DNA from: Bolinopsis microptera
Taxonomy: Eukaryota; Ctenophora; Tentaculata; Lobata; Bolinopsidae
Direction: 5' to 3'
Length of the DNA: 64,000 nt
Assembly (NCBI RefSeq): GCF_026151205.1
Contig: NC_087073.1
Span: 8,285,411-8,349,410, forward strand
Shown: in pieces, positions 1 to 33,100 of the stretch
Position numbering within the stretch: position 1 is the first letter of the stretch
Layout: the number at the start of each line of letters is the position of its first letter
Made by a program: the position numbers and the translations under genes
The notes under the pieces: generated by a model
The model's database searches: none
Seen by the model: only the letters and a program-made list of their open reading frames with translations
Told to the model about the DNA's origin: nothing

Positions 1-21236
<21,236 letters not shown>

Positions 21237-23519
21237 ACTGGTTTAGTTATTTGTTATCATGCATTAAATAGTTATCAGTTTTATCTTAAACTTGAACATA
21301 TTAATACTAAGGATACATTAAATGGGCACATGATGTTTTATACGCAATAACATTTAACATTACCAAGAGTTAAAGTTATCATTTCGACTGCTATACCTAG
21401 TGCTTAAGATCTTTTGGAGAAGATTTTTAGAAATTGTAGGCGATATGTCTAGGATAGAATAATTTGAATTGCTGTTAATTATTACTCATTTACCTTGATT
21501 CCTCTGCCTCGATATCAGGTTGATCTAAATACTCATCCATAACAAACATTACAAACAGTTTGAAAAAACAAACACAAACTTATCAAAAACTGCTCAAATT
21601 ACATTAACAGGGTAGCAAGAATGTTTTGATGATAAGGGAACTAGAGAAGTCTTCTTAATTTATTATAGCGGTGTCCTGTTTCAGGCCATGATTGATAACA
21701 CCCGAGATTGATTATTGATGATTGAAATTTAAACAGGTTTATTATTAGACGTTATTACAAGTGTTAGCTCCAGCAATCTGCCAAGTTGACACGGTGCCCA
21801 CACAACAAATTATAAATATCGATTATTCTCCCTAAAGTTATTTAAGACACATCTTTTTCTTTGGAAAATAAAATCTAAAAATAAACATTCACTCAATTCA
21901 CAAGGTAACAACTTAATATTATATTGAACAACTGCAAGTTCAATGTTGTAAAATCTGATGAAATATTTATTTTCCTGTATCTCATTCTATCCTTTTCTAT
22001 TCAATTCTATAATAAAATTCATACCACTGCGTCAGAATAATCAATTGAGATTATAAAGGCTCCAGAGTCTAGACAGTTTTAAGCTCATTATTCCAATTTA
22101 GGAGCAACATTATTGTATGTAATACCTAACGGATATTTACAGTGCGGTACACAATAACTGCCCGGTGCTCATCAATTTTATGGGCCTTGAAACAAATCAC
22201 TTAACCTAGAAACAAACATCCAAATCTTTAAAATTGAGTATAATCCTTTGTGAGTTTCATAGCATCACCATGACAATATCACGTCGAAATTGGTCGAAAT
22301 TGGTCGATTATGGGCTGTCCAGTGTCCAATGATCATTTTCGCTGGCTTCTATCTCAATAACTTAACCAATTGATAAATTAAAGCTCAATTTGAGAAATAT
22401 AGGCATATTGGGGAACGCATTCCGTTCCCCTGAATATATCGTTTTGATCACTTAATGTGTGCGTGTAGACCCAAGGTCAGGCGGACAAATATTACATTTA
22501 TGATTGACAGAGCTATCTCTGTGATGCACATGCCCTGGATGTAGAAAACGGTTGGTGAAAAGAATTTCTTAATTGGTTTTAGATTTTGATAAGCAATGGA
22601 CTCGAAAACTTTGCTCAGCATGAAACTTGCTTTACTTCATGTATTATGGAGATAATCATCCAATAAATTTCAACCAACATCAACCAACATCTTGGTACAT
22701 TATTTGAGTCACTATTTAGAAATAATGGTTTAATACAATGAGCTCAAAAATATCTGTAATTGTAGTAATTAAAAGTATGACTCATAAGAGTCCACAGTAT
22801 GACTGAAAATGTTTCATAGATAATAATAATAATAATAATTCTATACATTTACATAATTGAAACAATTATGGCCCCTCATAGATAAGCGTGGTAGCCATAA
22901 AATCCAATGTATTGATGGTTTGTTAACAGCTGATTAAAACACCCTTCACACTGTAATGCGTTGGGCATCTAAATTATAGATTTTTATAGATCTGAACACT
23001 GACAAAATACCAGATACGTCAAACCAGGAATAGACTTACCCACTGTCTTGCATCTTCATAAAATCAGCTTAGTTTACTATTGGTAAAATGTTAGCCATAA
23101 CTCATTACATCATGTACATCATCTGAAATTTATTAAATTAGTTACAATGAACTGCAAGGAACCAGAATGGTTCAATAATTTAGAATGGTTAAATGTAATG
23201 GATGACTTACAACATATGATATATACTGTAAAAATTCTGCAGGAAACTCCAATCTGAACCACAGTTTGCAAGATTTTCTATCTGATATGATATTCAGCAA
23301 AAGGTGAGATAAAGACCACTGTATAAAATTCGTTATGAGAGCAGAGTAGAGGCCCACTCTCAGCATAACCAACAATGTCCATTACAGGATCTTTTAATCT
23401 ATCAACTATGCTTGTCATCTCAGCAGACATCCGAAGAATTGACAGGCTACCTATATTTGAAAGGCAAATCTCTCCTAACTGTAAATAAATCTTCGTTCAT
23501 AAAGCTTCTAGCAACCTCC

Positions 23520-23880
23520 GAAGTCGATCAGGAGAAACTGTAGATAATATGAATGATTTTGTGTACTTAGACTCTGGTTTGAGAGCACAGATAGGGAGAT
23601 CAGGATTAGAAAGGAAAAAGCATGGGATGCCCTACATAAACTGAATAACATCTGGAAATACAAACTTTCAATGAACCTTAAGATCCGATTAGCGGCTTTT
23701 GAATCGGTACTACTCTACGGATCAGAAACCTGCACACTGAAAAAGGCTCAGGAGAAAGGTTTAGACGGGACTTATACAAATATATTGTGTATGGTGCTAT
23801 GTATCTCATGGAGGGACAAGGTCAGGCGTCAGCAATGTTACTATGTATGGTAGCCTGCCAAGGCTGTCAAACAAGTTATG
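23520..23880 (+). pseudogene. Decayed non-LTR RT fragment, same family as 11766-12620
   Basis: LLYGSETCTLKKAQEKGLDG in one frame parallels LLYGAETWTLKKADTKALDG of the other copy. Flanking frames give YLDSGL, KHGMPYINXXN-type text and ISWRDKVRRQ, broken by several stops and frameshifts. It is heavily eroded compared with the copy at 11.8 kb. Confidence 0.75.
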
Positions 23881-24107
23881 AAGCAGGAGAAAAATGACGG
23901 AACACAGCATCAGATATTTTGATGTGGAGTACTGGCCTTAGTCTTATTGAAACCTTAGTAAAGGCCGAGACAATGTTATTTAATATTTGTCTATGTTACT
24001 AAAGGAAGTTGAGACAAACTCTGAAGAGGAACTGCAAACCTTGACGCAAGGATATATGGAGTGGGTTATATGTATATCTCGCGTATATCGGACTTAGTTT
24101 CGACTTA

Positions 24108-24250
24108 GCAGTAGTAGTTTGAAAAGTAGTAGTAGTAGTAGTTTGTCATACGTTGTATGACCCGCCTGTATCGTCACCCCCTGTATCGTCACCATAGTGA
24201 AACGACCGTGGGGGTCGCAACGTGATACAAGTAGTAGTAGTAGTAGTAGC
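24108..24250. repeat. (AGT)n runs around a diverged 80-bp core
   Basis: AGT runs at about 24108-24142 and 24230-24250 bracket a core with TGTATCGTCACC twice and a partly palindromic CGACCGTGGGGGTCG. Confidence 0.8.
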
Positions 24251-24928
24251 ATTAGTTACTCCTGTCAAACTTTTTTGGAAAGCCTAGCTAATTTAAAATA
24301 CATTATTTGAATATTTTCATACACGCTTAAATTACCATTTACCATTATATTATTACTGCTAACGGTTTAGCAAATTAATAATAAACTCAAATGCATTTTT
24401 TCAATGATATTCAATTGTGCCAAAATTTAAGTTTTCGCGTTGCTCTAACCAAAGCCCTCTCGCTTGCAATAGCGCGCGACCGCCGGAGGCGGCAAAGATA
24501 TATATAATATATCTATATAGTGAAACAAATTTATTTTAGTGAAACAAATTTAAAATTTTATCCTTTATTTTACAATCATAATATAATAATATTTATAAGC
24601 CTCCGTTTTGAAAGTTTTAAATTTTAATATATTCACATTTCTATTTAAAATTCAATTTAATGTATAATAAGTCAATAATTGGCCGCCAAAGCCGCGCATT
24701 CTTGAAAACAGGATTAAATTGTTTATGATTATACGACAAATAGAAATAAATTTAAAACTATCCGTGGTTTTTTGAAATAAATTATAATCTTACCTAAATC
24801 CAAAGCCAGCTTTGTAAAATTTACTATTAGATCATAATATATCGTCAGTTCTAAATATGTACAATGCAACATTTCATTAATCTACATACAAGCGTACTCC
24901 AGCCCCTGCACGCATCCGTTCTTATGCG

Positions 24929-24946
24929 GCGCGGCTCAAGCCGCGC
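24929..24946. repeat. GC-rich perfect hairpin
   Basis: GCGCGGCT, CA, AGCCGCGC: an 8-bp all-strong stem in otherwise AT-rich DNA, similar in style to the hairpins of the adjacent foldback region. Confidence 0.85.
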
Positions 24947-25031
24947 ACGCACGTATTATTTTATACTTTTTGCTTTCTAATAAATATCGTGTCAATGTGT
25001 ACGTCTAAATGTTCATGTTTTGTGTAAACCT

Positions 25032-26577
25032 TGACCATTGTTAATGATCTGGCCCGGCGCGCGCTACTTCGTAGCACTTGCCGTCGGGCCATTTTCGAGA
25101 AGAAAGCGGCGCGCGCTACTTCGAAGAAATTTAGACGAGTAACATCCGTCAAGTGTAAACCGAATCCGATTGAGATTAGTTTCAAGGATAAGGACCCAAG
25201 TGCCTGTACGGCTTTTTCGGACCCCTGTGGACCACTACTCTTGAAATCGCTCTACAATTACCTGAGGACCCCAGGCTATTATGTTCATTAACCGAATATA
25301 GATTTGGCGGAATGACAGGCTGAGCGCGGCCCAGTAACTCTACAACTATTGAACATTTATAACTGTTATATAATATATAACGTCATTTGACAATTATTAT
25401 CATTAATCTACAATCTAACTTAAACTGTCTTGCTGAGGGGGAGGAGTAAACGCTTCACAAACTAAAGTACTTATATATATATATATATCTATTCAACTTG
25501 TGAAACAAGCGCGTCACGCAGTACGCGTACTAGACACATGGCTATGTGAAGTTTTTCCGGGCTCAATTTAGATTGCAGATTTGCATTTAACATAAATTTA
25601 GTTAACAATCATTCAACTAACTGAGCTTGAAAATAACGCCGCGCGTAGGAATAGGCGCGCCTGATTTGAATTAATTTTCATTTCCTTCCGGCCTTAATAA
25701 TTTAAACAAGGTTTTTGCGTTGCAATATAATTGTAGGTTTACAACCTACCAGGATGCGTGCCGAGTTGGACTCGTCGACGGTCCAATATATGGAACAGAT
25801 ATTTTACGAGTATCACCCGTTAACAATATAAGCGCAGCAGGTGACCACTATCGCGATCGCGCGGCGTCGCACTGCATTATAATAACATACGGTGATTATT
25901 TGCTTATAAATTAAAAGCATATTAATATTTAACGAGTGATACTCGTAAAATATTTGTTCCAATTATTAGACCGTCGACGAGTCCAATGCAATGCAACTCG
26001 GCGCGTGTCTTGGTAGGTTATAATAACCTATAAATTAATATGATATAACACGTATTATTGTTAAAATTATTTTTTGCGGCGCGAAAAACATTTTATGAAT
26101 ATGCAGTAAATTGTAAATTTACATAGTAATTACGCGTACAATCGCAGATCGAAGAGGCGAAGCAACAATGCTAGTTTGCGCGGCGCTTCGAAGCGTCGAA
26201 GTACTCAAATGCAACATGCCAGGTAAAAGAGTATCAATCAATAAACTAGCAAGCGTGGTAAACACAAGCTGGCATCGTTAACGGGTGATACTCGTAAAAT
26301 ATCTGTTCCATATATTGGACCGTCGACGAGTCCAACTCGGCGCGGCGCGTCCTGGTAGGTTGTAAACCTACAATTGCATCGTAAATCAAGTACAAAGTCA
26401 CAAAAAGCTCAACGCAAAAATAAAAGAGGATTAGTTTAATAAAAATTTCCTTTTGCGGATGTTACTCGTCTTAATTTCTTAATTAAAGCGCGCAGATTTC
26501 TTTTCGAAATTGTGGCCCGAGGAAGTGGTAAAAAGTAGCGCAGCACGCGCCGGGCTAGTCCATATTTAACAATGGAC
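25032..26577. mobile_element. Nested GC-hairpin foldback element, unclassified
   Basis: Outer inverted copies at 25032-25150 and 26456-26577 share CCATTGTTAA, GGCCCGGCGCG, a CGCGCGCTACTTC-like hairpin and GACGAGTAACATCC in mirrored order. Inside, a roughly 95-bp unit occurs three times: plus at 25731-25823, minus at 25930-26033 and minus at 26279-26375. The unit begins with the mini-palindrome TAGGTTTACAACCTA and contains GTCGACGGTCCAATA and ACGAGTATCACCCGTTAAC. No ORF looks like a transposase, so this appears non-autonomous. Confidence 0.8.
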
Positions 26578-26892
26578 AAAGTGTTTTTAAATACAATTTT
26601 TAAATGTTAGATGTTTGATATCTTTTTTACGTAAGTTTATGCAGAAATGGCTGGACGAAACCGTAAGTGGCATATTATTATGCCATGTTACGATTCTGTT
26701 GACTAACCGAAGGGCCGGAAGTGTATTAGGGCTGAAGTGACGGTCCAATATGTCATTCGCTAACATAATCATCTCTTGTCAATAACAGTACAGTTTTTTG
26801 AATAATGACTTACACTTCTTTTGCCACTACTTTTGTGTTTTTTCATAAAACTTTTGGTGACCTTCACAATACCAGTAGGTTTTAGATAGGGT

Positions 26893-27037
26893 GTTTCAGC
26901 TACATGGGTTGGAGATCCCATTTTTTGCGGTGATAATAATAATAATTATAATTCCATACAGTTTCAATTATTATAGAATTATTATTATTATTATTATCAC
27001 CACAAAAAAGAGGACCCCCAACCCGTGTAGCTGAAAC
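26893..27037. mobile_element. 145-bp foldback MITE
   Basis: GTTTCAGCTACATGGGTTGG at the left is mirrored by CCAACCCGTGTAGCTGAAAC at the right. The arms continue through TTTTTTG(C/T)GGTGATAATAATAA. The centre is a short AT-rich loop. Confidence 0.85.
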
Positions 27038-27256
27038 AGGGAGAAATGAGAATAACAGGGAGTCACTGCAGCTGGTACAAGAGCATGGGTCAGGAGCTTG
27101 GCTAACATGTCTCCCCATTCAACAGCTAGGGTATGCTTACAGCAAGCAAGACCACCTGACAACCACAACACTAGATCAACAAAAATTTTTAACATTTTAA
27201 CCCCAAAGTTCAGAATGACTGACTTTACTACTACACAGGAGGAGCAAAGTGCAAAG

Positions 27257-27378
27257 AAACTGCCACAAACTGCTACAAACTGCTACTAACTGCTACAAAC
27301 TGGCACTAACTGCCACAAACTGCTACTAACTGCTACAAACTGGCACTAACTGCTACAAACTGGCACTGTTTGTAGCAG
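27257..27378. repeat. 10-bp tandem repeat (ACTGCYACAA)
   Basis: About eleven contiguous decamers alternating ACTGCTACAA, ACTGCTACTA, ACTGGCACTA and ACTGCCACAA, ending in an inverted partner TTTGTAGCAGTG. Confidence 0.9.
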
Positions 27379-27779
27379 TGTTCACCAGCCTAAGGTATTC
27401 AGCAACGGAGTCTCTCACATTGTTATGTCGGTAGTTCACAGTTGAGGGTATGATTATGATCATTCTTGGCTCCATAATTGCAGAATCTTGGGGTGTTAGG
27501 GATTATTGGTAGCAATGAATTGTGCTCTGAAAATTGCATCACTTGATTTAATTTATTGTATTATAATACTGTTTGAAGTGTAGCTGATGTAAGTGTACTG
27601 AAAGTTATCCTTGTAAGATTTAATGTTTTTAGGCAGGCCCCCTCTTCATTTGGACCTCAATCACGTTTTCCAATCCATTCGATCATTGGAACTGGATAGA
27701 CCTCAAAGATTGCCATATTCTTGGAACAACCCATTTGTAGCATCAACAATTAATTAGCAGCAGTTTTATTCAGTACAGG

Positions 27780-27850
27780 GGTTGGTGGTCTAGTGGTCGG
27801 TTTAAGGCCAAGGTACTTTTACCAGAAAATTACGGTTGAGGACCTACTTG
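27780..27850 (+). repeat. tRNA-like SINE head
   Basis: GTTGGTGGTCTAGTGGTCGG resembles the 5' half of tRNA-Glu/Asp with an A-box (TGGTCTAGTGG). About 45 bases downstream GGTTGAGGACC resembles a B-box. It does not fold as an intact tRNA, so a SINE fragment is the better reading. Confidence 0.45.
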
Positions 27851-28297
27851 CGCCATCAATCTCAGAGGGGAGCACTAAGGATTTCTATACAATCTCATTA
27901 TACACAGCCGAATGATCTGGATATCACGTCAGTGATTGAAGGTTAAATAAGGAGGTACCCTGCCAAAAGATCTGGAATCTTCTGTTGATTGCTGAACACA
28001 ATCTTATTAATAGAGTGGATTCCACTAATATAGCCATCATATCACTATCAACATATTTCAAAGCTTTTGATGTGGTATCATGTAAATAAATTTGCAGAAA
28101 GCTCTTTTGTTGGACCCTGCCTTTGCATGAGGCTCGTTGCCATTGTATCATTTTTATTTCTCGAGTAACTCATTGCTTAACCATCTGAAAATGTTGGATG
28201 TTGAAATTTGTTGTTAATATCTGATAACCAACATTGTTATGACCTTTGGTAATTTGTTAACTTATCAATCAATACTAATTCAATGAATCATATGCAG

Positions 28298-28771
28298 ATG
28301 TCTTCAGGCTTTGAAGATAAAACTGGCATCATCAAATCTGCGACTGATTGGGGTAGTTGGTATCAAACTATTGAAGACATCACTGCAGAAATACTTGTAC
28401 CATTGACCACTAAAGGTAGAGACATTAAAATCAAGATTCTGCCTTCATCTCTTTCGTGTTCTGTAAATGGAAAGGAGGTTCTGTCTGGTAAGCTATTTGC
28501 AAGTATTGTTTGTGATGAGAGTACTTGGACTTTAGAAGATCATGAAGACAACTGTCGCATCATCCGTATTTTCCTTGTGAAGGGTAATAAGACTCCTCAA
28601 AGTTGTTGGACTTCATTACTTCAAGATAAATATCCAGCTGATATGGACACCCTTGACAAAATGCAGAAAAAAATTCTCCAAGAACGCTATCAATCAGAAA
28701 ATCCAGGATTTGACTTCAGTCAAGCAGAAGTAACTGGAAACTATCAGAATGGGGGTCCTACTTTATCATGA
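28298..28771 (+). CDS. NUDCD2: NudC domain-containing protein 2
   Basis: NUDCD2 is a small Hsp90 co-chaperone of the NudC family that stabilises LIS1 in the dynein pathway. This single-exon frame encodes about 157 residues, the same as the human protein, and is collinear with it: GSWYQTIEDITAEILVPLTT, GKEVLSGKLFASIVCDESTW, CWTSLLQDKYPADMDTLDKM and the C-terminal ENPGFDFSQAEVTGNY. The CS/p23-like domain spans roughly residues 12-100. I chose ATG 28298 (MSSGFEDKTG, like human MSAPFEERSG). The frame also has in-frame ATGs at 28283 and 28292. A CAG acceptor lies directly before 28298, so the 5'UTR may be spliced on. Confidence 0.95.
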   Translation: MSSGFEDKTGIIKSATDWGSWYQTIEDITAEILVPLTTKGRDIKIKILPSSLSCSVNGKEVLSGKLFASIVCDESTWTLEDHEDNCRIIRIFLVKGNKTPQSCWTSLLQDKYPADMDTLDKMQKKILQERYQSENPGFDFSQAEVTGNYQNGGPTLS

Positions 28772-29105
28772 ATATCCAATTATATCATTTGGGGTAACCT
28801 TTTCTTGGGTATACTATGTTTTTTATATGTCGAAGTGTGCTAGAAACACAAGAAGTTTATTTATTATTTATATACATGTAAATATTCATCTAAACTAAAA
28901 AGTTATTACAATTGTTACAAAATTTAATGATTATGCTTCTGGTCTACGATACGTTCAATTTAATGTTAATGTTTTGTCAAGTTTCATTTAAAACAACTTG
29001 CAAATATGTTGAATATTCCATAATGAATTCTCAGCCTTCTATATCGAATAGAGCTATCTGTTAATCTTCATCTTAAAGACAATTAATTAACGACTTATTT
29101 TCAGG

Positions 29106-29411
29106 ATGGGTCCCAAAATTCCTGTTCGAGGTTTAGTAGCCAGGCGCAAAAAAATTCGAATAGTTACAGCTGTGCTATTCACATTTGTCGGCGGAATTTG
29201 TATCCTTTGATCTTGAATGATAAGAAAAGAAATCGGTACATTTAAGTTAAATGCAATTGTCTAATAATCCCTAATAATAATTGATTGAATTTTGATAATT
29301 TAGCTAATGTGCTTGTCTTCCTTAACATTTCCATCAAAAGTTGCCAAAACTGTTGGGCAGTATGGATCTGATGATTTTCCAGAACTAGATCAGCCCAAAA
29401 GTGCAAGATGA
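29106..29411 (+). CDS. Small membrane protein, cytochrome c oxidase subunit 6C-like
   Basis: Two exons, 29106-29199 and 29341-29411, phase 1, encoding 54 residues. The N-terminus MGPKIPVRGLVARRKKIRIV, followed by one hydrophobic span (TAVLFTFVGGIF), parallels COX6C (PKPxMRGLLARRLR plus a single transmembrane helix), an inner-membrane subunit of complex IV. The C-terminus (VGQYGSDDFPELDQPKSAR) is short and unlike the usual COX6C tail; family members are about 75 residues. The donor GTATCC is acceptable and the acceptor has a pyrimidine tract. TTTTCAG directly precedes GATG of the start. The gene lies 335 bp after NUDCD2 on the same strand. The family assignment is tentative. Confidence 0.5.
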
Positions 29412-30010
29412 ATATACACACGGAGGCTCTTCAGCTATACTAACAGCTTCATTCTGGCAGAAGAGAGCTTGTCGAAATGAACAGTACTGAAGCGTCGAGA
29501 ATCGAATCAATTCATGATTGAGTAATAGAGCACCAGATATTAAATTCTTCAGTGACATTGATACTTAATTTATTAAATGGATATAGGAAGATAATTTGAT
29601 AATGTCTAGTGATCCAACACAAATTTAACAGTAATGAGGTAGATATTAGTTAATTGAAGTAATTTGCTGTTCTACCAAAGCAACGTTTTTTCTACATTAA
29701 TTGCCCTGCCCCATCACGTGGTGGTACCAGTAAATATGTTGGAGGAAATAGCCAATTTACTGTTCATGTTGCGTGCACCTTTATTAATATAGCTTTTTAC
29801 AGCCAACTGTATGATTCCATTTCTGGTCGTTTTAATCGGTTAGCATTTCTGTTTATTGAATAGTTCATGACATGTTTTCTAAAATATTGTCTCCATGCTG
29901 TTTAATGTATAATTTGTACATACCAGTGGACATTATTATATTTTTACCATAATAATATGACATGGCAGACAGCTTAGTCTGTTGTTTAAATATTTTAATT
30001 AACCGTTCAC

Positions 30011-30016
30011 AATAAA
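30011..30016 (+). terminator. Candidate poly(A) signal AATAAA
   Basis: Canonical AATAAA about 600 bases after the COX6C-like stop and 100 bases before the TRAF7 start; it could end the upstream transcript. Confidence 0.45.
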
Positions 30017-30115
30017 ATGTGTATAGGTGTGTCACTTAGGGCTAGATTATGAATCTTGGAAGATAGCAACTCAGCTGGCTCACATGTGGAGTCACAGAGA
30101 AAACAGTTTCAACAA

Positions 30116-33100
30116 ATGAAAGTGAATGGAAATGGACAACCAGAACGATTGGCTCTATTTGCTCAAACGGACAGCGAATTGAGGTTTGTGTCTGATTTAG
30201 TAGCTGCACACACTTTCATGCCTCTTATTTTCATAGCCTCTCATCTGCCCTTCAAATACCGTGCTGGACACTGCTAGAAAGATGATATCTAGTACATTAC
30301 AACATTGTACATTATGCCATTGACTTATACCTTACATTTTAGTGAAAGTGATGGAAGTGACCCGGAGGAGACAGCATTTGAGCGAGAGTTTATTGACATC
30401 AATAGAAGAAGATCTATGCGTAAACACAAAGAAAATTCTACCACTTTGTCACCAAATGCTTTGTCTAATAATAAGGTAAGTGTTCACAATTAGTCCTTAA
30501 TAAGATATACTTTAATAAGATATTGTACTTTTATTCTTATAGTTCTCGCGGATATCTTTATTCTAACCGGCAAACAACATAGTCTGGCAATATCATGACT
30601 TGTACATATATATAATAGTATTAAGTATTCATTATGCTAAATGACGGAATATTCAGGTGGCACTGTCAGAGTGTAGTGTTAGTCCTATTTCGAACATGTC
30701 TGGCAGATCCCATATCTCCGCTAAAACACCCTCCACCACGTCCGGACTTCCCTCCAGTCGATCCTCCCGACTCTCTCAGGTGATTGTCATTGATTTGTTA
30801 AAACTATGTTCCTGAGACCAAAAGTAAACTTTCAGTACTAAAGTAGCATGAACAGAGGCTCATTACAATCATTTGAATTAACACTAATATTGCAGCTGAA
30901 CAAAGAGGATCTGAGTGACAGTGAATCAGAGGAGCCTCTGTATATCACCAAACCATCTTCTCATCTGCTGTGTAACATCTGTAAGAGAGTTCTTAGACGC
31001 CCCGTCATCACTCAGTTAGTATTCCAACATTCTCCCCTAATCGAAAAGTTATTTAAACATTGCATCTCACAGTCCATGCGTATATTATTTCTATCAAAAC
31101 TCACTTTAAATATATCATCACTTGTCTTGTCGTAAGTGTATTTGAGTTGTTTTTATAATCTAATGAGCATGTTCTTAATAATAAGACCACCAATTTCTCA
31201 GATGTGGACACACATACTGTGCTAGATGTGTGATGATTGGCAGAGTTAAGGACTGTCCCATGGACGGTCAGGAACTAGCACTAGTCGTGGAAAACATTGC
31301 ACTTCGAGAACAAATCGGTGGTTTGATGGTTGGTGAAATTAAATATTGTTTTGTTAACTCTTCAGATTCTTATTTGGGATCTAAACAGGTTTTCCATTTA
31401 AATACAATATACATATTCTGTTTTTCTCATTCAATCTGATTATGTTTAGTCGTGAAGTAAGATTGTATTAGGAGATAAGAACTAAGAAAAGACTAATTAA
31501 CATATCAATTTTCCTCTGTTCAGGTGTACTGTAAGTTTGGTTGTGCTATAAAGGAAGGTGGGGATAAAGTCTACACCGGTCAGTCCTGCACGGACAAACT
31601 CACATTCCACCAGCGCAAAGTTCACGAATCCCAGTGTCCGTGGTCCATCGTCCCTTGTCCCAACTCGGAGGAATGCGGGACACTGCTAGCACGTGACGTG
31701 ACAGAGCATTTGGTGGAATGTAAGCATGCCACGTGTGAGAACGTTAAGTACGGGTGCGACTACAAGGGGACTAGTGGAGGGGTTGATAGACACGAGGAGG
31801 ATTGTAAGTTCAGGGTAGTGAGGGGGGTTATTGAGAGTTTCCGGGGCACTATAGAGAACCTGGTGGTAGAGGTGGGTAAACAGAACAAGCAGATAAAGGA
31901 GCTGAGGAATGCTGTGTTGGTGATGGAGCAGGAGAATGTGCAGAGAGACAGGTAGGAACAGTGTTGTTGTGATGTTGTACAGTGTTGTTGTTTCTAAACA
32001 TTGCTGGCATGTTTATAATTAGTTGTGATATTATTTTAGTTTACATTTTAGTTCAAATTATTGTATGATTTGTTTGTTAACGTGAGAAACTTAATTCAGG
32101 AAATTGGATCTGAAGTTGACATTGCTAGACGAATCACAGTCTCACTGCAACACCTCGCTTAACGAAACTAGACAGATGGTCAACGAGATCAGCACAGAAA
32201 TGAACAACGTTCAGTCACAGGTATTTAACCCCCAATTAATGGATATGTCCCCACGATTCTTTAGTTTGTTGTGTAATACGACGGTGGTATTATGTCTCTA
32301 GTTGTCACTTTTGCTATCAATTCTGAAATCTTGTAAAAATACACAAGGTAGAAATTGTAAGTAATTTTATATTAATCCAGTCCGACTATGAGTTTGACCC
32401 AGATAAGGTAAACCTCCCGGATTTTGCATATTTGGGTCTTTAGATGTGGTTTTCTGGTTTTCTGGGTCAAGAGTTAGAGAATGCTTACTTTTAAAACAAC
32501 TTTTCATGCTTAGTTAAAAGTCTTAAATAGCTTCAGCCAAAGCATACACGTTGTAGAATCAGGTATCAAAACTGCTGAAATTTAAATTTAAAGCCGAATT
32601 ATCAAAATGCAGCCTTAGCCTCGTAATCTGCGGGATTTTACATGCATGTACAAGCATTTTTCGTCTTTATCAATTGTATGCCAAGATTTGAAAACAACCG
32701 TCAGACTCCTCATCAGAAGATATCATATTAGTATATTTGATTTTGTGTATTTCATGCATAAAGTATATTGCAAGTACTGATAATTTAAACACTGCAGCTA
32801 GGATTAGTCGGAAACATAGAGCAGCACGTGTTTAAGTGCAAGGGAACCTTTGTTGGACACGATGGTCCCATCTGGAGTATGGCTAGCTCGGGAGATCTCC
32901 TCTTTTCTGGATCCAGCGACCACACTATCAAGGTATCATCTCTTTTTGATTAATTATATATATATATATATTATATTCATAAAATTTTTGCTCTCTTCAT
33001 TAATCTATTTTGTTGGAACTATTATTTCATTTGATAGTGCTGTACTGTAAGAAGTTGTCTTATTGTAAAAATTGCATATTTAATATCGAAGGAGTCCTCT

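Larger units (their letters stand above)
21237..28282. other. 7-kb intergenic region without supported genes
   Basis: Divergently placed between the DENND5-like gene and NUDCD2, so promoters of both should lie here. It contains an RT relic, AGT repeats, the nested foldback region, a short MITE and SINE-like fragments. Open frames of 60-90 codons in it show no family resemblance. Confidence 0.6.
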
